A stretch of DNA of 64,000 nt, from the NCBI RefSeq assembly GCF_947493595.1, contig NZ_CANLRL010000002.1:620001-684000 (forward strand), written 5' to 3'. The notes beneath the pieces are model-generated. The model was not told where the DNA came from and ran no database searches. It saw only the letters and a list, made by a program, of their open reading frames with translations. Every line of letters begins with the position of its first letter. The stretch's first letter is position 1. Source of the stretch: an uncultured Shimia sp. (GTDB taxonomy: Bacteria > Pseudomonadota > Alphaproteobacteria > Rhodobacterales > Rhodobacteraceae). Of this stretch, positions 22,852-31,377 are shown in pieces. The position numbers and the translations under genes are program-made.

Positions 22852-24171
22852 GTGTCAACATTCGAACAGCTGGGCCTGTCGTCCACACTGCTAAAAGGCT
22901 TGGACAAGGCTGGTTTTGACAAGCCGACTCCGATTCAGGAGAAAGCCATTCCTTTGGCCTTGAAGGGCCATGACATTATGGGGCTGGCCCAGACCGGTAC
23001 CGGCAAATCGCTGGCCTTTGGTCTGCCGATGATGGATCGGCTTTTGGCGACACCGGGTCGCCCTTTGCCCAAATCTGTCAAGGCGTTGGTACTGGCGCCA
23101 ACGCGTGAGTTGGTCAATCAGATCGCTGACAACCTGCGCCCAATGGTGCAAGGCACGCCAATGAAAGTCATGACTGTGGTGGGTGGTCAGTCGATCAATC
23201 GCCAAATTGGGTTGCTGAAGCGCGGGTGCGATATTCTGGTGGCCACGCCAGGGCGGTTGATTGATCTGTTGGACCGCCGCGAAATTGACTTGTCCACCGT
23301 TGGTTATCTGGTGCTGGATGAAGCGGACCAGATGCTTGACATGGGCTTCATTCACAGCTTGCGCAAAATTGCGCCACACCTGGGCACACCGCGTCAAACC
23401 ATGCTGTTTTCCGCCACTATGCCCAAGCAGATGAATGAGTTGAGCCAGAGCTATCTGACCAACCCAAAGCGGGTGGAATGTGCCCCTCCCGGTAAGACAG
23501 CGGATAAGATCACCCAGTCGGTGGAATACCACGAAAAGGGCGAGAAGCGCGTTCGCCTGCGTGAAATCCTGAATGAAAACAAAGATAAGAGCACGCTAAT
23601 CTTCTCGCGCACCAAACATGGTGCGGAGCGGATGATGAAGCAGCTGGTGGCTGAGGGCTTCAATGCGGCCTCGATCCACGGCAACAAAAGCCAGGGTCAA
23701 CGCGATCGGGCGATCAAGGCCTTCCGCGATGGTGACGTGACCATTCTGGTGGCCACAGATGTGGCGGCGCGGGGCATTGATATTCCGGCGATCTCGCTGG
23801 TGATCAACTTTGATCTGCCCAATGTTGCGGAAAGCTATGTGCACCGGATCGGCCGCACCGCGCGGGCCGGGCGTGATGGGCAGGCCATCTCTTTCTGTGC
23901 CTCGGATGAGCGGGATTACCTGAAAGACATTGAGAAGCTGATTGGCCGTAAGTTTGACCGGCCGGAGTGGGAACCTGCCGAGTCCAGTAAGCAATATGCG
24001 CGGGACGCGCGGGCGGCTGCTGGGCAGGGTCAGAAATCCCGTGGCCGTGGTGGGGCAAACGCCGGTGGCAAACCTGGCGGAAAACCGGGTGGCAAACCGG
24101 GCGGGAACGCCGGGGGCAAGCCGGGGGCAGGACGTCGTCGGCGCAACCGGCCGCGCAAGTCCGCCGCTTAA
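22852..24171 (+). CDS. DEAD-box RNA helicase, RhlE-like
   Basis: This 439-residue ATP-dependent RNA helicase has all main motifs: Q-motif FDKPTPIQEKAIP, motif I AQTGTGKS, Ia PTRELV, II DEAD (VLDEADQML), III SAT, then the C-terminal domain with ATDVAARGIDIP and HRIGRTARAGRDG. The tail (about residues 385-439) is basic and Gly-rich with repeated GGKPGGKPGGKPGG blocks and an R/K-rich end, typical of an RNA-binding tail. I chose the GTG at 22852 (VSTFEQLGL) with AAGGA 6 bases before it. It probably acts in ribosome assembly or RNA decay and in the cold. It is not part of the tau operon, since a terminator intervenes. Confidence 0.88.
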   Translation: MSTFEQLGLSSTLLKGLDKAGFDKPTPIQEKAIPLALKGHDIMGLAQTGTGKSLAFGLPMMDRLLATPGRPLPKSVKALVLAPTRELVNQIADNLRPMVQGTPMKVMTVVGGQSINRQIGLLKRGCDILVATPGRLIDLLDRREIDLSTVGYLVLDEADQMLDMGFIHSLRKIAPHLGTPRQTMLFSATMPKQMNELSQSYLTNPKRVECAPPGKTADKITQSVEYHEKGEKRVRLREILNENKDKSTLIFSRTKHGAERMMKQLVAEGFNAASIHGNKSQGQRDRAIKAFRDGDVTILVATDVAARGIDIPAISLVINFDLPNVAESYVHRIGRTARAGRDGQAISFCASDERDYLKDIEKLIGRKFDRPEWEPAESSKQYARDARAAAGQGQKSRGRGGANAGGKPGGKPGGKPGGNAGGKPGAGRRRRNRPRKSAA

Positions 24172-24179
24172 GGCAAAAG

Positions 24180-24211
24180 AAACAGCCGCAGACGAGGGTC
24201 TGCGGCTGTTT
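24180..24211. terminator. bidirectional terminator between helicase and ALDH
   Basis: A perfect 14-bp stem (AAACAGCCGCAGAC / GTCTGCGGCTGTTT, loop GAGG) has A's on one side and T's on the other. It can end both the rightward helicase and the leftward aldehyde dehydrogenase transcripts. Confidence 0.88.
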
Positions 24212-24236
24212 CACTTTCAAGGTAGCGAGGGCGGCG

Positions 24237-25664
24237 TTACGCCATGGGCACGCCGCTGATGGATTTGGTTTCGCAGAACTCTTCCAGGCCCCAAGTGCCA
24301 CCTTCGCGGCCGTTGCCAGACTGACCATATCCGCCAAAAGGCGAGCCATTGATGCGCGACACGCCGTTGGTTTCTACCATGCCGGAACGGACCTGACGTG
24401 CCACACGCAGGCGCTTGTCGTCGTCCTGTGTCTGGATGTAGTTGGTCAGGCCGTACACCGTGTCATTGGCCATCTGAACCGCCTGTTCTTCGCTTTCAAA
24501 CGGTGAGATTGCCAGCACCGGACCAAAAATTTCTTCGCGGTAGATGGTCATGTCCGGAGTGACGTCGGCAAAGACGGTTGGACGAACATAGAAACCTTTG
24601 TTCATGCCTTCGGGTCGGCCCAAGCCACCAGACACCAAAGTGGCGCCTTCTTTGATGCCGGTTTCGATCAGCCCTTGGATTTTGTTGAATTGCAGTTCGG
24701 AAACCACAGGGCCGATGTGACGGCCGGACTCTGTGGTGGCACCAACTTGGGTGGCGTCCGCTGCAGCCTTGGCTTGCTCCACAGCTTCGGCATAGCGGCT
24801 GCTTTCGACCATCATGCGGGTTGGCGCGTTACAGGATTGGCCAGAGTTCTGCATGCAGTGGATCACGCCGCGCTTCACGGCTTTTTCGTCAGCATCGGCA
24901 AAGATGATGTTGGCGCCTTTGCCGCCGAGCTCCAGGCTGACGCGTTTGAGCGTGTCTGCGGCAGCTTTGGAAATGGCGATGCCAGCGCGGGTCGAGCCGG
25001 TGAAGCTGACCATGTCCACATCGGGGTGGGACGACAGCTGAGAGCCGACGCCAACGCCGTCCCCATTGACCATGTTGAAGACGCCTGCCGGGAAGCCGGC
25101 TTCGTCCATCATCTCGGTGAAGACAATGGAGGAGAGCGGCGCGATTTCGGATGGCTTTAGCACCATGGTGCAGCCGACCAGCAATGCCGGAATGGCTTTC
25201 AGGAAGACCTGATTCATCGGCCAGTTCCATGGTGTGATCATGGCGCAGACGCCAATCGGCTCTTTGCGCATGCGGTCTGCGCCCATGGCGTATTCGAATT
25301 CGAAGTTTTCGAGGGCCTCCAGGAAACCATCAAGGTGCCAGACACCGGCGCCCCATTGGTTGTTCTTGGCGAGATCGGTTGGCGCTCCCATTTCGAGGCG
25401 CATGGCTTCGGCCATGTCATGACGGCGGGCCATGTAGATTTCGCGAAGCTTTTTAACCTTCGCCACACGCTCTTCCAAAGCCGTGTCGGCCCAGGCTGGG
25501 AAGGCTGCACGGGCGGCCGCCACAGCCGCGTCGGTGTCTGCTTGATCGCCGAGCGAAATCACGGCGCAGGTGTCTTCGGTGGCGGGGTCAATGACGGGCA
25601 GGTCATTGGCGGCAACGGGGTCGACCCATTGGCCGTTGATGTAGAATTGGCGTTTCTCGATCAT
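24237..25664 (-). CDS. NAD(P)-dependent aldehyde dehydrogenase
   Basis: This 475-residue enzyme of the ALDH superfamily oxidises an aldehyde to its acid. It shows the cofactor region PWNWPMNQVFLKAIPALLVGCTMVLKPSE, catalytic Glu in LELGGKGANIIF, and catalytic Cys in NSGQSCNAPTRMM. The C-terminus REEIFGPVLAISPF...GGYGQSGNGREGG is intact. I chose the ATG at 25664 with GGGAG 8 bases upstream over the track GTG. The substrate is not readable. The gene shares an identical 14-bp upstream palindrome with the class III aminotransferase at 38449-39801, suggesting an amine-to-acid pathway under one regulator. It is divergent from the peroxiredoxin gene. Confidence 0.85.
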   Translation of the reverse strand: MIEKRQFYINGQWVDPVAANDLPVIDPATEDTCAVISLGDQADTDAAVAAARAAFPAWADTALEERVAKVKKLREIYMARRHDMAEAMRLEMGAPTDLAKNNQWGAGVWHLDGFLEALENFEFEYAMGADRMRKEPIGVCAMITPWNWPMNQVFLKAIPALLVGCTMVLKPSEIAPLSSIVFTEMMDEAGFPAGVFNMVNGDGVGVGSQLSSHPDVDMVSFTGSTRAGIAISKAAADTLKRVSLELGGKGANIIFADADEKAVKRGVIHCMQNSGQSCNAPTRMMVESSRYAEAVEQAKAAADATQVGATTESGRHIGPVVSELQFNKIQGLIETGIKEGATLVSGGLGRPEGMNKGFYVRPTVFADVTPDMTIYREEIFGPVLAISPFESEEQAVQMANDTVYGLTNYIQTQDDDKRLRVARQVRSGMVETNGVSRINGSPFGGYGQSGNGREGGTWGLEEFCETKSISGVPMA

Positions 25665-25746
25665 GGTGTTCACTCCCTCTCGATCTTGGCGTCAGTCTGC
25701 GCGGCTAAACGAGGAGCCGCAAGTGGGGCGACGCGCGGTCACAATT

Positions 25747-25760
25747 AATTTGATCAAATT
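25747..25760. promoter_or_regulatory. 14-bp palindrome AATTTGATCAAATT, copy 1
   Basis: This is a perfect palindrome 82 bases before the aldehyde dehydrogenase ATG and 160 bases before the peroxiredoxin ATG. The same 14 bases recur at 39847-39860 before the aminotransferase. It looks like a dimeric-repressor operator. Confidence 0.55.
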
Positions 25761-25920
25761 ATTTCTTCCGGTAAAGGGGTGGCGTTCAAAAAAGACAGAT
25801 GTAGTCTGCGCAATGTCGATATTCGACAAAGAACCGTTTTTACATCCCGCCGGAGCCGCGAGAATTGTCTCGCCTGACGTTGCAAGGCGGCGTGTGCGAC
25901 CCACAGAGAGGGAGAAACCC

Positions 25921-26574
25921 ATGGGCTTGCGAATCAATGATGTTGTGCCAAATTTCACCGCCGAGACGGATCAGGGTACGATCACTTTTCACGACTGGAT
26001 CGGCGACAGCTGGGCCATTCTGTTTTCCCATCCAAAAGACTTCACCCCAGTCTGCACCACCGAATTTGGCGCAGTCGCGCAGCTTGCAGAGGAGTGGCAG
26101 AAACGCGGCACCAAAGTAATTGGTGTGTCCGTGGATGGGGTGGAAGACCACAAGGGCTGGAAGAAAGACATTGAGTCTTATGCGGGCACTGGCGCGGGTT
26201 TCCCGATTATTGCCGATGATGGCCTGGCTGTCTCTAAAGCCTTCGACATGCTGCCAGCGGAGGCCTATTTGCCGGATGGCCGTACCCCTGCGGACAGCGC
26301 CACTGTGCGTTCTGTATTCATCATTGGGCCGGACAAGCAGTTGAAGCTGTCGATGACATACCCGATGAACGTGGGTCGGAACTTTGCCGAAGTGCTGCGT
26401 GCACTGGATGGTCTACAGACCGCAGCAAAAGAGAATGTGGCCACGCCAGCAAACTGGACCCCCGGGGGTGATGTTGTGATCCCGGTTGCGGTGAGCGACG
26501 AAGATGCGAAAGCCAAATACGGTGAGTTCACAACACACTTCCCATACCTGCGCACCACCAAATTGCCGGGCTAA
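25921..26574 (+). CDS. 1-Cys peroxiredoxin (Prx6-type)
   Basis: This 217-residue thiol peroxidase reduces hydrogen peroxide and organic hydroperoxides. The N-terminal MGLRINDVVPNFTAETDQGTITFHDWIG and the peroxidatic Cys in HPKDFTPVCTTEFG (about residue 46) define the Prx6 branch, as does the long C-terminal dimer domain (FPYLRTTKLPG). No resolving Cys pair is apparent. The chosen ATG has GGGAG 6 bases before it; the track start 86 codons upstream covers the divergent promoter region. A small inverted repeat GTCGATATTCGAC (about 25813-25825) lies in the leader. A terminator follows the stop. Confidence 0.9.
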   Translation: MGLRINDVVPNFTAETDQGTITFHDWIGDSWAILFSHPKDFTPVCTTEFGAVAQLAEEWQKRGTKVIGVSVDGVEDHKGWKKDIESYAGTGAGFPIIADDGLAVSKAFDMLPAEAYLPDGRTPADSATVRSVFIIGPDKQLKLSMTYPMNVGRNFAEVLRALDGLQTAAKENVATPANWTPGGDVVIPVAVSDEDAKAKYGEFTTHFPYLRTTKLPG

Positions 26575-26606
26575 AATCGGTCCATCTGACCAAATTGAGA
26601 TGTAGG

Positions 26607-26640
26607 AAAAGCGCGCTGGTTTGACCCGCGCGCTTTTTTT
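26607..26640 (+). terminator. rho-independent terminator of peroxiredoxin gene
   Basis: A G/C-rich stem built from AAGCGCG and CGCGCTT is followed by seven T's, about 35 bases after the stop codon. Confidence 0.85.
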
Positions 26641-26748
26641 GTTGAGGCCTGTCTCGCCCGACTCTGACGCGAGGTAATTTTAATGCGCAAACTAAATTGA
26701 CCCTGACAATTAAGCCACTGGAAACAGTTTTGTCCGAAGAAGGGCAAG

Positions 26749-27060
26749 ATGACCCAACGTGCGCAATATCTTCCGGCGATTCTTGCTGTTGTCTTTTGCC
26801 TGACCGTAACCCCGGTTTTGGCAATTGTCAGCGCACCCGTGAAAGCGGGTGGGCCGGTCTTGGTTGTCGCGCGTCCTGGGACAGACCTGACAGAACTGGT
26901 TGAGGCTTCTGGCGGCTGGGTGGTGGGCGTAGCGCGTGCACCGCTGGCGGTTATGGGGGTGTCAGACGACGACGGATTTGAACAGAGACTGAAACAAAAC
27001 GGGGCCTGGGCCATTCTGGACGGCGAAGCGCTGGCCTGGCTGTGTGGTGAGACAACATGA
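26749..27060 (+). CDS. small exported protein upstream of chemoreceptor
   Basis: This 103-residue protein begins with a likely signal peptide (MTQRAQYLPAILAVVFCLTVTPVLA). The remaining 75 or so residues form a small alpha/beta-like sequence (GGPVLVVARPGTDLTELVEASGGWVVGVARAPLAVMGVSDD...WAILDGEALAWLCG). I do not recognise a family. Its last four bases overlap the chemoreceptor start (ATGA), indicating translational coupling. An accessory or ligand-binding partner of the receptor is a reasonable guess. GAAGGG precedes the ATG. Confidence 0.65.
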   Translation: MTQRAQYLPAILAVVFCLTVTPVLAIVSAPVKAGGPVLVVARPGTDLTELVEASGGWVVGVARAPLAVMGVSDDDGFEQRLKQNGAWAILDGEALAWLCGETT

Positions 27061-28646
27061 CAGATGATCTGAAATTGACAAAGGCCCGCCAGACGGGCGT
27101 GAAGGTTTTGGCCATTGTGGCCGCTGTTCTGGGCGTTACCGCGACGACCATTGCCTTTATGCGGAGCGGCCAACTTGTGGTGGTTGGCGCTTCGGCTGGA
27201 GTGTTTGCTGCGCTAGCGTTTTACGCCTTTCGGTTGGGTGGCAATCTGGCGGCGCGTTTAAGTGTGACCGTGGCGGTGATCGGACAGATTGCTGTGATCC
27301 TGGCTGCGATGGCTGGGCATGCGTGGCAGCTGGATGTGCACATGGTGTTCTTTGCTGCGCTGGCGATGCTGACGCTGATGACCTGTCCGGCATCACTGCT
27401 GGTGGGGGCAGGCGTGACCGCGGTGCACCACTTGGCGCTGACATTCTTTTGGCCGTCCATGGTTTACCCCTCCGTGGATCTTATGGAAAACATTGGTCGG
27501 ACCGTGCTGCACGCGGTGGTAGTGATTGCTGAGACCGGCATTTTGTTGACGTCTGTGATGACCACGCTGCGCCAGATGAACGAGCGCAACAAAGAGCAGG
27601 CGGTGCTTTCTGAGACCATGGAAGCGCTCAAGGCCGAGAAGACCGGAATCGAAGCGCGTGAAAAGGCGCAGGCCGATGTGGTGAGCACGCTGCACGAGCG
27701 GCTGACCCGTATTGCCAATGGCAATTTGGATGCCTCGATCAACCACTCGTTTGACAAGAGCTATGAAGCCCTGCGCAAAAGCTTCAATGATGCGGTGTCT
27801 TCGCTGAGCGGGATCATCACATCTGTGACCTCGGTATCGAGCCAGATTGAGGTCGACAGTCGTGAGTTGGCGGAAGTCTCCAACAGCGTGGCGCACAGCA
27901 CCGAGAAACAGGCGGGTGCCCTGCAAGGTGTGACCGATGCGGTGGAGCAGATTGCCGATGCGATGAACGGGGCTGTGGAGAAAGCCAAGTCTACGCAGGA
28001 ACGGTTTGACCACACCCGCAATATGACCAGCAACGGCGCAGAAGTGGTGCGTCAGGCGGTGAGCACCATGGATGAGATCGAGGCGTCGTCGTCTCAGATT
28101 GACCACGTTGTGACGCTGATCGAAGACATCGCCTTTCAGACCAACCTGTTGGCGTTGAATGCCGGTGTGGAAGCGGCGCGGGCCGGGGAAGCTGGTGCAG
28201 GCTTTGCAATCGTGGCTTCCGAGGTTCGGGAATTGGCGCATCGCTCAGCGGAAGCAGCGCAGAACATCAACAAGCTGATCTCGGAGAGCAACGGCCATGT
28301 AACCAACGGCGTGGCCTTGGTGCGGCAGGTTGGCGAGGCGCTGGAGGCGATCTTGGGGGATGTGAACCAAGTGTCCGGCAATGTGGCAGAAATCTCCGAT
28401 GTGTCCAGCGAACAGGCGCAGTCGGTTGAGAAAATCCGCGGCAGTATGCAGACCATTGGCAGCGAGACGCAGGCCAACGCGGCGCGGGCGGAGGAGGCCT
28501 CTGCAGCGACGTCCAGCCTGGATATGGCGGTGGATCGTTTGGTCGATGCGCTGGCCGGGTTCCGTGTGGCAGCTGAGGCGCCGCAGACCGGTGATGTGGA
28601 GATGTTTGACGAAGATGGCGATGACGAGGCTTGGGCCGCCGCCTAA
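27057..28646 (+). CDS. methyl-accepting chemotaxis protein with membrane-embedded sensor
   Basis: This 529-residue chemoreceptor has five to six hydrophobic segments in residues about 12-165 and no sizeable periplasmic domain, so it probably senses via the membrane or its small exported partner. A linker of HAMP character (about 190-240: LHERLTRIANGNLDASI) leads to the MA signalling domain. The highly conserved hairpin tip IEDIAFQTNLLALNAGVEAARAGEAGAGFAIVASEVRELAHRSAEAA interacts with CheA and CheW. No C-terminal CheR-tethering pentapeptide is present; the end is acidic (FDEDGDDEAWAAA). No che genes are in the window. A strong terminator follows. Confidence 0.88.
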   Translation: MTDDLKLTKARQTGVKVLAIVAAVLGVTATTIAFMRSGQLVVVGASAGVFAALAFYAFRLGGNLAARLSVTVAVIGQIAVILAAMAGHAWQLDVHMVFFAALAMLTLMTCPASLLVGAGVTAVHHLALTFFWPSMVYPSVDLMENIGRTVLHAVVVIAETGILLTSVMTTLRQMNERNKEQAVLSETMEALKAEKTGIEAREKAQADVVSTLHERLTRIANGNLDASINHSFDKSYEALRKSFNDAVSSLSGIITSVTSVSSQIEVDSRELAEVSNSVAHSTEKQAGALQGVTDAVEQIADAMNGAVEKAKSTQERFDHTRNMTSNGAEVVRQAVSTMDEIEASSSQIDHVVTLIEDIAFQTNLLALNAGVEAARAGEAGAGFAIVASEVRELAHRSAEAAQNINKLISESNGHVTNGVALVRQVGEALEAILGDVNQVSGNVAEISDVSSEQAQSVEKIRGSMQTIGSETQANAARAEEASAATSSLDMAVDRLVDALAGFRVAAEAPQTGDVEMFDEDGDDEAWAAA

Positions 28647-28668
28647 TCCGGTCAGATGTAGAAAAAGA

Positions 28669-28701
28669 AAAGCGCCGGCGGGGAACCGCCGGCGCTTTTT
28701 T
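28669..28701. terminator. terminator after chemoreceptor gene
   Basis: A perfect 13-bp stem AAAGCGCCGGCGG / CCGCCGGCGCTTT with loop GGAA is followed by T's. It lies between the convergent chemoreceptor and ALDH16 genes, and the A-run on its left could also serve the leftward transcript. Confidence 0.9.
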
Positions 28702-28716
28702 GTGTTTGGTTTGTGC

Positions 28717-31062
28717 TTACTCGCCGTAGGGCACCCAGATGTTTTTGACTTCGGTCGCCGCCTGCAGGAACTCGCGCCCTTCGCCTTCTGTACCCATCCA
28801 ATCACGCGCGAGGCCATTGTTGACCCAGGTGCGCTTGAGGTTGCCAGCGCTGGCGTGTTCGATCTCGGCAGAGACATCTGAGGAGGAGAACGACCAGACC
28901 GCGTCCACATCCAAGTGACCAGCCAATGGACCGGCCAGTTCGGCGTGGGAGCCGGTGAGGATGTTGACCACACCGCCCGGTACATCGGAGGTTTCGAGCA
29001 CCTGATAGAAGTCGGTGGCGGCCAGAGGGAAGGCTTCTGAAGCGACCAGTACAGTGCGGTTGCCCATCGCAATAGCCGGCGCCATTGCGGAGATCAGGCC
29101 CAGAAGTGGCGCGTCATCTGCACAGAGCGCACCAATCACGCCCACGGGTTCCTTCATCGCCAGCGCCACGCCGCGGATTGGCACGCCATGCGCCTGACCG
29201 TCATATTTGTCGGCCCATGCGGCGTAGGTGAAGAGGCGGCGGATCGAGGTTTCAACCTCTGCAGCGCCGGTCTTTCCGCCGGTCAGAAGGTTCACGCGTG
29301 TGGCAAACTCGTCTTTGCGGGCGGAGAGGTTTTCCGCGATGTAGTAGAGGATTTGCGCACGCAGGTGACCTGTGGTGCCGGACCAGCCTTTGGCCGCATG
29401 AGCAGCCTCAACCGCGTTGCGGACGTCTTTGCGATTGGCAATCGGGGCCTGGCCCAGAAGCGCGCCGGATTTGCCGTAGATGTTCTGGCTGTAGCCACCA
29501 TCTGGACGCGCCTGTTTGCCGCCAACGTAGAGCTTTGGCGTGCGGTCCAATGGATCGGTTGGGCCTTTATCGCCTGTGAAGGCTTCGACAGGCTTGAGCG
29601 CCTTGGGCGCGCCTTTGGGTTGGGTATAGGCCGCCAGACCTTCCCATCCGCCTTCGCGGCCGTAGCCACTTTCGCGCACACCGCCAAAGCCAGCAGCGGC
29701 GTCAAACAGGTTGGTGGCGTTGACCCAGACCACGCCGGCCACGAGCTTTGGTGCGATGTCCAGCGCGAGGTTCACATTCTCGGTCCAGAGTGTCGCCGCC
29801 AAGCCGTAGCGGGTGTTGTTCGCCAGCTGCACGGCCTCGGACGGCGTGCGGAAGGTGGTAGAGACCAGCACTGGGCCGAAGATCTCTTCCTGCATCAGCT
29901 TGGAAGAGGGGGCGAGGCCGGTGATAAGGGTTGGTGGGTAGAAGCAGCCCTCGACTGGCATGTCGATCGGAGCGTGGTAAGTTTCGCCATCGGTGTTGCC
30001 TGCAACCATGTCGGTGATGGTTTGCAGCTGGACCGGATCGACCACAGCACCCACGTCGATGCATTTGTCCAGCGGGTTGCCGATGCGCAGACCGTCCATG
30101 CGGGTCTTAAGCTTGCGATAGAACGTCTCTGCAATGCCTTCCTGAACCAGGAGACGAGACCCGGCGCAACAGACCTGACCCTGGTTGAACCAGATGGCGT
30201 CGACCAGACCTTCGATGGCGGAGTCAATGTCGGCATCTTCGAAAACGATGTATGGGGATTTGCCGCCCAGTTCCAAAGTCAGCGACTTGCCGGAGCCTGC
30301 GGTGGCTGCGCGGATGCGCTTGCCGACATCTGTGGAGCCGGTGAAGGCGACTTTGTTGATGTCTTCATGCGCGCTGATCATTTCGCCCACGGCGCCGTCA
30401 CCGGTGACGATGTTGACCACACCGGCGGGCAAGCCTGCTTGCTGACAGATGTCGGCAAAGGCCATGGCCGTGAGAGAAGTGTATTCGGCTGGTTTAAGAA
30501 CAACGGTGTTGCCCATCGCCAGCGCAGGCGCAACTTTCCAGGCCAGCATCAGCAGCGGGAAGTTCCATGGGATGATTTGACCGCAGACACCCAGCGCTTG
30601 CGCGTTGGGCAATTCCGCTTCCATGAGCTGCGCCATGCCAGCGTGGTAGTAGAAATGGCGCTGCACCAGCGGGATATCGATGTCGCGGCTTTCACGGATT
30701 GGTTTGCCGTTGTCCAGCGTTTCCAGAACCGCAAACAGGCGGCTGTGTTTTTGCAACAGGCGCGCAATGGCGTAGAGGTATTTGGCGCGACCATGGCCGC
30801 CGAGACCTTCCCATTTGGCTTGGGCTTTGCGCGCAGCTTTGACAGCGGCGTTGACTTCGTCCTGCGAGGCCTGCGTCAGATCAGCCAGAGTTTCGCCGTT
30901 GGCGGGGTTCTTGGACTGGAAGTCCTTGCGTGGAGTGGTCCAGTCGCCGTCGATGAAATGGCCAAAGGCCGCGCCTTGATCAACAATCCAGGCCAGCGCA
31001 TCTGCGGCGCTTTCGGGGGCGGGGCCGTAGTCCATGGTGTCAAAAATCTCTTTAACGGTCAT
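28717..31062 (-). CDS. ALDH16-type two-domain aldehyde dehydrogenase
   Basis: This 781-residue protein joins two ALDH units. The first (about 30-500) is catalytic: cofactor motif PWNFPLLMLAWKVAPALAMGNTVVLKPAE, Glu in LELGGKSPYIVF, and Cys in NQGQVCCAGSRL. The second (about 510-781) repeats the Rossmann part (GVIGALCADDAPLLGLISAMAPAIAMGNRTVLV) but stops early and lacks a recognisable catalytic Cys. This is the ALDH16 design, described for human ALDH16A1 and a Loktanella enzyme. SD GGGGAA lies 5 bases before the ATG. It is third after deoC and a 97-codon gene, so it may oxidise aldehydes from deoxyribose 5-phosphate cleavage, for example acetaldehyde (inference). Confidence 0.88.
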   Translation of the reverse strand: MTVKEIFDTMDYGPAPESAADALAWIVDQGAAFGHFIDGDWTTPRKDFQSKNPANGETLADLTQASQDEVNAAVKAARKAQAKWEGLGGHGRAKYLYAIARLLQKHSRLFAVLETLDNGKPIRESRDIDIPLVQRHFYYHAGMAQLMEAELPNAQALGVCGQIIPWNFPLLMLAWKVAPALAMGNTVVLKPAEYTSLTAMAFADICQQAGLPAGVVNIVTGDGAVGEMISAHEDINKVAFTGSTDVGKRIRAATAGSGKSLTLELGGKSPYIVFEDADIDSAIEGLVDAIWFNQGQVCCAGSRLLVQEGIAETFYRKLKTRMDGLRIGNPLDKCIDVGAVVDPVQLQTITDMVAGNTDGETYHAPIDMPVEGCFYPPTLITGLAPSSKLMQEEIFGPVLVSTTFRTPSEAVQLANNTRYGLAATLWTENVNLALDIAPKLVAGVVWVNATNLFDAAAGFGGVRESGYGREGGWEGLAAYTQPKGAPKALKPVEAFTGDKGPTDPLDRTPKLYVGGKQARPDGGYSQNIYGKSGALLGQAPIANRKDVRNAVEAAHAAKGWSGTTGHLRAQILYYIAENLSARKDEFATRVNLLTGGKTGAAEVETSIRRLFTYAAWADKYDGQAHGVPIRGVALAMKEPVGVIGALCADDAPLLGLISAMAPAIAMGNRTVLVASEAFPLAATDFYQVLETSDVPGGVVNILTGSHAELAGPLAGHLDVDAVWSFSSSDVSAEIEHASAGNLKRTWVNNGLARDWMGTEGEGREFLQAATEVKNIWVPYGE

Positions 31063-31073
31063 TTGTCTTCCCC

Positions 31074-31367
31074 TTACGAGGTTATCTTGTGAAGCGCGGT
31101 CTGAAGCTCTTCGGACGGCACTGTTTCGCTGTGTAAAATGCCGGCCATGACGGCTTCGGCAATTTGGGCGGTTGTTTTGTCGAGCAGGTCCGGCTGCGTG
31201 TGCGCGTGTTCAAAAGCCTCTTGCAGGAAGTCGGCAAGGCGAGCTTCCAAACCGACACCGGACTGGTGATCGTCACATCGAGCGACCCACGTCCGTTGGG
31301 ACCAGACCTTCATTCGTAGAAGGTGTTGATCCGGGATCGGAGCGTTGGTGTTTGGGGCTGCGCTCAC
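31074..31367 (-). CDS. 97-residue protein between deoC and ALDH16 gene
   Basis: The track ORF begins inside deoC, but a GTG at 31367 has AAGGA 7 bases before it, overlapping the deoC stop (TAAGGA). This gives a 97-residue protein, MSAAPNTNAPIPDQHLLRMKVWSQRTWVARCDDHQSGVGLEARLADF and so on, with a helical second half (LADFLQEAFEHAH...LLDKTTAQIAEAVMAGIL). An alternative ATG lies at 31313 (MKVWSQ). I do not recognise a family; no signal or membrane helix is seen. Tight spacing to both neighbours (10 and 11 bases) makes it a member of the deoC operon. Confidence 0.6.
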   Translation of the reverse strand: MSAAPNTNAPIPDQHLLRMKVWSQRTWVARCDDHQSGVGLEARLADFLQEAFEHAHTQPDLLDKTTAQIAEAVMAGILHSETVPSEELQTALHKITS

Positions 31368-31377
31368 AGAGGTATCC

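Noticed and set aside
25747-25760. FnrL site reading of TTTGATCAAA
   Set aside because: FNR-type sites need TTGAT-N4-ATCAA. Here the halves abut with no spacer, so a different regulator is more likely.
28717-31062. Frameshifted tandem of two aldehyde dehydrogenase genes
   Set aside because: The frame is open throughout and the truncated second unit lacking a catalytic Cys is the normal ALDH16 design.
29188-31092. 634-codon + strand ORF opposite ALDH16
   Set aside because: It is a shadow of a clear ALDH16 gene, with no family resemblance and no fitting SD.
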